From Apoderus coryli (lineage: Eukaryota > Arthropoda > Insecta > Coleoptera > Attelabidae), in assembly GCA_911728435.2 (NCBI GenBank), contig OU452199.1, positions 7,450,860 through 7,514,859 on the forward strand: a stretch of DNA of 64,000 nucleotides, in the 5' to 3' direction. Numbering within the stretch: the first letter of the stretch is position 1; each line of letters opens with the position of its first letter. The notes under the pieces were generated by a model that worked only from the letters and a program-made list of their open reading frames with translations, searched no databases and was not told the origin of the DNA. The translations under genes and the position numbers were made by a program. Positions 57,633 through 64,000 of the stretch are shown here, in pieces.

Positions 57633-58207
57633 AATGTGTCGATATAATTGCGCCATCTACTGGTTTGGAAATAAGCAAAACTAACTGTATCGATATAAAA
57701 GGTATCTCGACCGCTAGAGGTCTCTATTGCTTTAGGCGGGATATTTGAATTATTACTAATAGTGAAGAATGAAAATGTTTTGTATAGTCCAATGTACTTT
57801 TTTAAAATAGACGTAGTCGTAGTATTTTATATATGAGTACGCCTATTTAAAAAAAGTTGAACAATACAAAAATCTTATTTTTTTAAAACAAAGTTTTTTG
57901 AATAATTTAGGGAAATATTAACTGTGAAGGTCCCTCCACTTATAGGTTGAAAATTAAAAAAATGCCTATTTCAAACAATACTTTATTTATAAACAAAGTC
58001 CATTTTACAAAAAAAAATTATTTTTACACAGATTTTTATTTATAATAGGTATAAAATATTTCAACATTATGTATCTCATTATTCATTTCTTCGCTTAAAA
58101 AACAACTATAAATTAAATTAATGTTTTGTTTACAATATTTTAATTTCAAATAAGAAACAACAAAATATACTGAAAATGTTTAAAAACCAAATAGAAATGA
58201 ACATACC

Positions 58208-58345
58208 TGGCAGTTTTCATGCAGGCAATACTTTCTTTTTGAGAGTTTGATTAGGTCCAAAATCTTCTGGTATAAAATGCTCTGAACAAACCCTACAATT
58301 GTTGTAGATCTTCTCTGCTGTCATTTCAGGAAGCAAACGTTTGTT
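58208..58345 (-). pseudogene. THAP-domain C-terminal half exon, broken
   Basis: The minus strand reads ICGNKRLLPEMTAEKIYNN, CRVCSEHFIPEDFGP and TLKKKVLPA, then TGA just before a good donor CAG|GTATGT (58207/58206). C..HF and LKK..LP match the second half of a THAP domain. The in-frame stop suggests a relic of a THAP transposon or gene. Confidence 0.6.
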
Positions 58346-58616
58346 TCCACATATACTAAATCACTGATGAAAAAGTAGCACTAAATAAAGTATATAATAT
58401 AGTTTATAATAATTAAAACACTTCCCACAAAAACTTAGAAAACAAACTAAAAAAATAGATGACAACATTTTTAGTAGATTTTTAAAAAAAATCTAACTAT
58501 TCAGGAGATCGACACAACCGAAATTTTGAAAAATTTTTATGCAGTACTTCATTTTATGACCCCTGGATCCTAAAAATGACTTCAGTTCAAAAGTTTATAT
58601 ATCTATATATTATTAT

Positions 58617-58735
58617 TTATAGTTTAATTGGTTAAAACACCTGACCGGCAATTGGGAGATGTTGGTTCAAATCCAGCTTGTGTCACGAGATTTTTTTTGA
58701 TTCGTACAAGTTAGTTTATTTCATTTTTCTTTGTA
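58617..58735 (+). repeat. tRNA-derived SINE, copy D (truncated)
   Basis: It reads ATAGTTTAATTGGTTAAAAC (A box region), ACCTGACCGGCAATTGGGAG, GGTTCAAATCC (B box), a T-run and the TTAGTTTATTTCAT tail as in copies A and B. The 5' module is absent. Confidence 0.75.
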
Positions 58736-59300
58736 TATCGGTGATATACTATACTCTGTCAACTTAGTTGAATATCTTTGTTTGTTTGTATATATATATA
58801 TATTGGATATAGAAACTTTGCGTCACGTTCTAGGCCGCATTTTTTGACCAATCGAAACAAAATTTGGTTAAAAAATCGGCTAGGTCATGGAATCGCGTGA
58901 GTTCGTTGGCGATTGAAATCGGAGAGCTAATTTCAGAATGGCGGCCTGTCAAAGTTTTAATAAAATCATATTTTTTTCGTTGTTAATAGAAAATACCGAT
59001 GTTACATATCAAATGATAGAGTACTTAAATCTCTACAATATTTATTTGGAGAGTTTTTTCATCTCTGGCATATTTAAGTAAATGTAAGTCAATATTAAGT
59101 AACAAAAAATAAAAAAAATATCATCACCCGCTATACCTGTAATTATTTTGACAAATAAACACCTGTGAAATAATAAGACCGTACTTACGTATGTATTATA
59201 GTATAATGGGTATTTCAGTTAAAATAACTGTCAATATGACACTTTGGTTATATTTGGCGAATGTCAGAATATTCCATTATTTGTTTATTAATAGTGGGTG

Positions 59301-60001
59301 TCAGTCATTGAGGTGGGAGGAGACGCTATATGTTATCAAAAGCGGGTGCAGGTAGGCCATACTAGTATGCTACCTCTGTCATTTGACGTGCTTTCAAGAT
59401 GATAGTGTTATTTACAAGTATTTTACAAGTTTTCTTAAGTTTTTCGTTGTTTTTTGGACGGTTATTTAACAATATACTATAATGGTGTCCTGTGCTCTGC
59501 GTAGTTGCAGTAGTAGAAGTGAAATCGACAAGAAAATATCAGGAATAACGTTGCATAGATATGTATTAAATATTGTAAACATTGTACAGGGACGTACTCA
59601 GGGTTTATATGTAGGCGACTAAATACGTTAATACCAGGATGTATTATTTAAGTAAAAATTAAGTAGATAAGTCACTTAGCAAACGGCAACATTTAAATAA
59701 AATTGGTTTGTTCAAGGGTTATTAATATATAATTTATAAAGTACTAACGTCTTTTATTCCTGTATTTTGGTATCAAATATCAATAATTACCTATATTTCA
59801 AGTGTTTTGTACACTGCTGAACATTTCAAATTAAAGTATAAACCCAAGCTGCAAATTAAAAAACAAAAACGTCAACAAAAATAGCCAGTGCGGCTCTGGA
59901 GAATCCGCCATATTGGTATGCTATTACGCCCCACCCAATGCACCCGTTTGTGTACAATGTAAAATAATGCTTATAGCGGCTCCTTATATCTCAATGATGT
60001 C
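59301..60001. mobile_element. THAP-type transposon remnant with long imperfect inverted ends
   Basis: The left end (TCAGTCATTGAGGTGGGAGG, AGACGCTATA, GCGGGTGCA, TATGCTACC) is mirrored on the right (reverse complement TCATTGAGATATAAGGAG, CCGCTATA, ACGGGTGCA, AGCATACC) over about 80 bp. Inside, 59482-59622 (+) reads MVSCALRSCSSRSEIDKK, the first half of a THAP-like zinc motif (C-x4-C). The rest of the gene is gone. The target duplication was not resolved. Confidence 0.55.
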
Positions 60002-60268
60002 AGTGGTAGACTAAGTATAAATAAAAAATACATAAATCAAAAATCTACTTTTCCGACTGGCTGCCATCGGGATTTTTTATTTCTTGTAATTTATTGATTG
60101 TTATTGTCAAAAAAACTTGACTAACGCGCCTCTACCGGTTTGGAAACAAGCTTTTTATCAACACAATTCTACGATTTAAAGAGCGCACACCATGATACTT
60201 CATAAGAAATAAAAAGTAAAACCATAGGCCATAGAATAAGAAAGCTACGGATTTCCATAGCGTAAGAT

Positions 60269-60311
60269 AACCAAGCTACGGCTTTCTTAGTAAGAAAGCC
60301 GTAGCTTGGTT
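60269..60311. repeat. Perfect palindrome, 21-bp arms around one base
   Basis: AACCAAGCTACGGCTTTCTT continues to a mirrored copy ending AAGCCGTAGCTTGGTT. A third partial copy (AAGAAAGCTACGG) lies just upstream at 60238-60250. Confidence 0.9.
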
Positions 60312-60599
60312 AGTACCCTCGTCTAACAGAAGACGGCGTTTTCAACTTCAGTCGTTCATTAATAAATTTCTGGTATATGATAACGCCATCTCATGTTAGT
60401 TGACAGGTACTAACCACACTATATTATAATAAAAACACAATGATAATACTCAGATCTATCTACCTGAAAAAATAAAATCCTTCATCTCCTAGTCTATTGT
60501 ACTTTGTAGTCACTGACACTGTCTAAAACCCAGAAAACCCTTATGACTGTCTTTATAAGACAATGCCCTTATATACAACGATAAAACAAATAAACAATA

Positions 60600-61177
60600 G
60601 GGAGTTAAGGCAAAGCCAGAGACGTATACGTAAACGTATCTTTTGACATCTACGCATGCGCTTTTTAAATTTATGATACGTTTAACGATACGAAGGTCGT
60701 AAACATATGTACCTCTACGCGTAGCGTATACTTAAACGTATTGAACCGATTGTTGTCGGAATTACATGAACTTGTACGAATATCTAGAATAGAACAACAA
60801 AAACTGTGAATCTATATTAAAAATTAAGCTAAGCTATTTTGCAATAAATACTTTATTATTATTAGTAGTAGTAGTTTATTTTGTAACAATTATAAACATT
60901 TTTCTGTTATTGTTTATAGGTTACATAATAATATATATAGGTATTTGATTAATGATTAAAAAAACAATCATATTAACAACATAGAAAATGGAAGTAGAAA
61001 AATCTAATAGAGTCTTTTACTCAAGTAAAGTGATATCTCTACCTTCCGCATATACGATACGTATTGGATGGCACCTTAACTCTATTTTGAATGACTGCTT
61101 ATCTAGTGTAAACATAACCAAAATCTCACGTTTACGTATGGAGATACGTATACGTCCTCGGTTTTGCCTTAACTCCC
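60600..61177. repeat. MITE, about 580 bp, GGGAGTTAAGGCAAA ends, TA sites
   Basis: GGGAGTTAAGGCAAAGCCAG at the left mirrors GGTTTTGCCTTAACTCCC at the right. TA lies at 60598-60599 and 61178-61179. Inner blocks of ACGTATACG and ACGTTTACG recur. A 120-codon frame across the right half is an artefact of the repeat. Confidence 0.7.
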
Positions 61178-61300
61178 TAATAAATAAATATAACCAGTAT
61201 AATAGCTGGTTAGCTAGACTGCGCATATCAGAACCAACAGTTCTTCCTCAGTCCGTAGAACTGGAAAATCGATTCAGAACCGGTAATGAACTGATTCTTT

Positions 61301-62085
61301 TTTCACCGAGAACGCCAAACTGTTTGATTCTAATACTAGTAGTTCGATAATTTTTTCACCGCGAACGCCGAAATCGAAACTGCGCAAGCGTAGAGAACTA
61401 GAACCAATTCAGAATCGTGGCCGCGAATGAAGCTAATAAGTAAAAAGTTTCTGGATTCTTGATATGCTGAAAAAAAATGTTTGACTTAATACGAAATACA
61501 ATAATAGACGTTAAACCTCAGATTAGTTGTGCTGATGTGAATGTGACGTGATCATCACCCATCTGGGAATCTATTCTTGAATGTTGCCGAGTCGAACAAC
61601 CGAGAGAACGGAGGCAAATCTGTGCTAGTTTTGTAAGCTGTGCCTCGCTCGACTGTTCTACTCCCCGGTTTTCAAGAATTGCCCACTTGATCTGAGTTTG
61701 TAGAAGGATAACACCATTGTCTTTAAATGATAACGCCTAATGTTCCAGAAACACGTATCTTGAACATTACGCGTTATCCTAATGATAATTTTGAAATTAG
61801 CGTTCCTATTTTAAAAATATAATACAAGAGATATGAGCCGTAGGTTATCATATCACTTCAGCCCAACTGATCTGAGTTTGTAGAAGCCCCAAAATCGCTT
61901 TAAATATGACAAATGACACATGTCAATATTGATATTTTTTGTTATCTTATTTTAGGTTATTAATTTATTAAACATTCACCACAAAATATACGGGTATGTT
62001 TGTGTTAGCACAGTATAGTGGTGTTAGTATAGTAGTACTAGACTACTAGAATCAAACAGTTTGGCGTTCTCGGTGAAAACATACG
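61301..62085. repeat. Inverted repeat pair (about 32-bp perfect arms) upstream of Prp38
   Basis: TTTTCACCGAGAACGCCAAA then CTGTTTGATTCTA at about 61307-61341 is mirrored at about 62048-62083. A decayed third copy (TTTTTCACCGCGAACGCCG) begins near 61352. Confidence 0.75.
61681..61886 (+). repeat. Direct repeat pair enclosing a hairpin
   Basis: A 26-base unit containing TGATCTGAGTTTGTAGAAG occurs at 61681 and 61861. Between them GATAACGCCTAATGTTC (61729-61745) pairs with GAACATTACGCGTTATC (61762-61778), with one mismatch. Confidence 0.75.
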
Positions 62086-62172
62086 GGTGTGTTTTGTGAA
62101 CATTCTCGAGTAAACATAAACTGCAAATTAATTTTTATTGTGATTACTAAATAAGAATTTTATATAATAAAT

Positions 62173-63100
62173 ATGGCTAATAGGACGGTGAAAGACGCAA
62201 AATCTCTACATGGTACTAATCCTCAATACTTAGTGGAGAAAATCATTAGATCACGAATCTACGATTCCAAATACTGGAAAGAAGAGTGTTTCGCACTTAC
62301 AGCAGAGCTTTTAGTGGATAAAGCTATGGAATTAAGATATATTGGTGGTGTCTACGGTGGAAACATTAAACCTACACCATTTCTATGTTTGACTTTGAAA
62401 ATGCTGCAAATTCAACCAGAAAAAGATATTGTGGTAGAGTTTATCAAAAATGAAGAATTCAAATATGTTAGAGCATTAGGTGCTTTTTATATGAGATTGA
62501 CTGGATCGTCACTGGATTGCTATAAATATTTGGAGCCATTGTACAACGACAATAGAAAATTGAGGCGACAGAATAGACAAGCTCAATTTGAACTTGTTCT
62601 CATGGATGAATTTATTGATGAACTCTTAAGAGAAGAAAGGGTAAGACAGGTTTAAATAAAAAAAGAAATAGAGGAATATCTTCTTCTATCAGTTTTAAAT
62701 GCAAAAGGTAATTTTTTAAATTTTATTTATTTTTTTCAAGGTATGTGATGTAATACTTCCACGCATACAAAAACGGCATGTATTGGAGGAAAATAATGAA
62801 TTAGAAGCTAAAGTATCAGCATTAGAAGACGATCTCGACGAAGAAATGGAATTGGAGGATGACACCAAATACCAACTAGAAGAGGTATCCAAAGAAAAAG
62901 AGAAACCAAAGAAATCTCGAAAAAGGGATAGAAGCAGATCTAAAGAACGAGAAAGGCACAGAAGCCGTGAAAGAGACAGACAAAAGAAAGATAAAGAGAG
63001 GGAGAAGGATAGGGATAAAGAAAAGCGGGACAAAGATCGCGAGAAACGTGATAAAGAAAGAGATCGGAAGAGGCGTGACGATGATCGAAAAAGGCGGTAA
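62173..63100 (+). CDS. Prp38: Pre-mRNA-splicing factor 38 (PRP38/PRPF38A family), two exons, 275 aa
   Basis: Exon 1 is 62173-62640 (156 codons) with donor AGG|GTAAGA; exon 2 is 62741-63100 with acceptor TTTTCAAG, phase 0. The conserved PRP38 domain fills exon 1: MANRTVKDAKSLHGTNPQYL, RIYDSKYWKEECF, ELRYIGGVYGGN, PTPFLCL, YVRALGAFYMR and LEPLYNDNRKLR. Across the splice the protein reads LREER-VCDVILPRIQKR, as in PRPF38A. A coiled, acidic stretch (VSALEDDLDEEMEL) and an Arg/Ser then Arg/Lys/Asp/Glu repeat tail follow, longer in alternating RD/KE than typical RS domains. The family joins the spliceosome before activation in the nucleus. The 100-bp intron frame stops soon after the donor, so splicing is required. 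AATAAA lies at 63181-63186. Confidence 0.92.
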
Positions 63101-63599
63101 GATTTGTGGGATTGTAAGATGAATGTGTACGATTTTTTTTTATTAAAAATTGATTGTATGTGTATATAAAATATATGATTAATAAAATTAATAATTTAAT
63201 ATAGAGCACATAAATCTTTATTTTCTAAACCTATTAACTACATTAAAAGGATAATGTGAATATCACAGTTATTGAAATGTTTAAAATAGTACAATAAATA
63301 ATATTTCATTTAAAATCCATGGCTGCCAATAACATATATATTTTAAATTTTTAACACTAGCATAAAATTAGATTTCTAATATTTTTATTAAATCAACATT
63401 CACCATGGTTTCCAAAAGTGGATCACATAAATTATTGGTAGGTATGTTCCCACACATTCCTTTAGATTGATTAAATTTGTAATAAATAAGTTTTCTTAAA
63501 CGGTAAATCCTGCTTAAATAAATTTTCGATCTCGACAAACTTCTGGTACTTAGTGATCTGGTTACATGACAATATTGACTGGAACAGACCTGTCTTATT
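63101..63599. other. Convergent 3' UTRs of Prp38 and Mon1
   Basis: The Prp38 signal AATAAA (63181-63186, +) and the likely Mon1 signal (TTTATT on plus at 63217-63222, i.e. AATAAA on minus) are 30 bp apart and face each other. The two transcripts therefore probably overlap by a few bases at their 3' ends. Confidence 0.6.
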
Positions 63600-63998
63600 C
63601 TAAAATGTTGGAGCATTTAGATGAAACAACTTATCCTCCCGTTTTTTAATCCAGGTCATCAGTCCACTAACTAAATTTATTGCACATGCTGTATCAATAA
63701 TCGGTTCAAATACAATATATAATTCAAAAGCTTTGGTATCCCATGCTAGCACCGCTTCACGTGTGCTTTTCTCGAAAACCAATTTCAGTGGCCTAGTAGT
63801 GCAGTGCAACCTTTGGTGTGCTCTTTTATATAAATCATTTAAATGCTGTTTATCTTTTGTGTACGGAGGTCCTAATGTCGGTTGATACAACTGCGCAGTT
63901 GACTTACATTTGTACAAATAGTGTCGAATTTCAGGGAAACCGGCATCTAAACTGGTCTCTTGTTTAAAAGCTATTGATTCGTTGATTGCTTCCAAACT
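63600..63998 (-). CDS. Mon1: Vacuolar fusion protein MON1, C-terminal exon (partial; continues beyond the window end)
   Basis: An open frame of 132 codons before TAG at 63602-63600 runs off the window edge. It reads ESIAFKQETSLDAGFPEIRH, YLYKCKSTAQLYQP, then HQRLHCTTRPLKLVF, LAWDTKAFELYIVFEP, INLVSGLMTWIKKRED and KLFHLNAPTF. This is the C-terminal longin-type region of MON1 (family pattern HFLYKSKS, SRPLK, AW.T.AFELY, L..WI.KEEDRLF). MON1 with CCZ1 is the nucleotide exchange factor that loads RAB7 on late endosomes. A TTG near the edge could be misread as a start; the true start lies outside. Confidence 0.92.
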   Translation of the reverse strand, partial: SLEAINESIAFKQETSLDAGFPEIRHYLYKCKSTAQLYQPTLGPPYTKDKQHLNDLYKRAHQRLHCTTRPLKLVFEKSTREAVLAWDTKAFELYIVFEPIIDTACAINLVSGLMTWIKKREDKLFHLNAPTF

Positions 63999-64000
63999 AT

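Noticed and set aside
60988..61350. 120-codon plus frame
   Set aside because: Crosses the MITE right half and its boundary; no domain and an opposite-strand frame of similar length.
62716..63033. 105-codon Ser/Leu-rich frame on the minus strand
   Set aside because: It is the antisense shadow of the Prp38 RS/RD-rich exon 2.
1..64000. CRISPR array, rRNA, bacterial operon or riboswitch
   Set aside because: No regularly spaced identical repeats and no such motifs; the sequence is clearly animal nuclear DNA.

Overview
This window is insect nuclear DNA. It is AT-rich, has intron-containing genes, and is crowded with arthropod-type mobile elements: CR1/L2/Jockey-like and RTE-like LINEs, a tRNA-derived SINE, mariner, PIF/Harbinger, THAP/P-like elements and many hairpin MITEs. 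I cannot name the species. The gene set (a pikachurin-like matrix protein, PPP1R42, Prp38, Mon1) is ordinary animal housekeeping and developmental content.

Layout. Bases 6,906-40,878 (+) hold the last seven coding exons of one large gene. It encodes a secreted EGF/laminin-G protein, most like pikachurin (EGFLAM); agrin and perlecan domain V are the close alternatives. The exons read in frame across six introns as second half of LG1, EGF, LG2, EGF, LG3, stop. The introns total about 32 kb and are mostly transposon debris. The largest (about 14.9 kb) holds a LINE with two apparently intact ORFs at 20,950-25,070 (-).

From 40,879 to 54,371 there is no host gene I can recognise. This stretch carries a 2.84-kb palindromic THAP/P-like transposon with a perfect 8-bp target duplication, a PIF/Harbinger remnant with TTA duplications, a deleted mariner with intact ends, a hAT scrap and a head-to-head RTE/LINE junction.

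From 54,806 the window is gene-dense again. A six-exon PPP1R42-like leucine-rich-repeat gene (54,806-56,859, +) has one GC-AG intron and a Harbinger-type MITE in intron 3. After a 5-kb block of THAP-type and MITE remains comes the two-exon splicing factor gene Prp38 (62,173-63,100, +). It converges tail to tail on the 3' end of Mon1 (63,600 to beyond the window end, -). These genes show no operon-like relation; the link is physical proximity only.

The most interesting signals are mobile-element structures. (1) The palindromic P-like element comes with a 27-bp relic at 57,606-57,632, consisting only of its two terminal repeats and flanked by its own perfect 8-bp duplication. (2) A 625-bp inverted-repeat element carries a hammerhead-ribozyme-like core in each arm and has inserted into a SINE tail with a 14-bp target duplication. 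A better-formed hammerhead candidate lies at 10,009-10,051. I found no CRISPR array, rRNA or intact tRNA gene, and nothing resembling a bacterial system.
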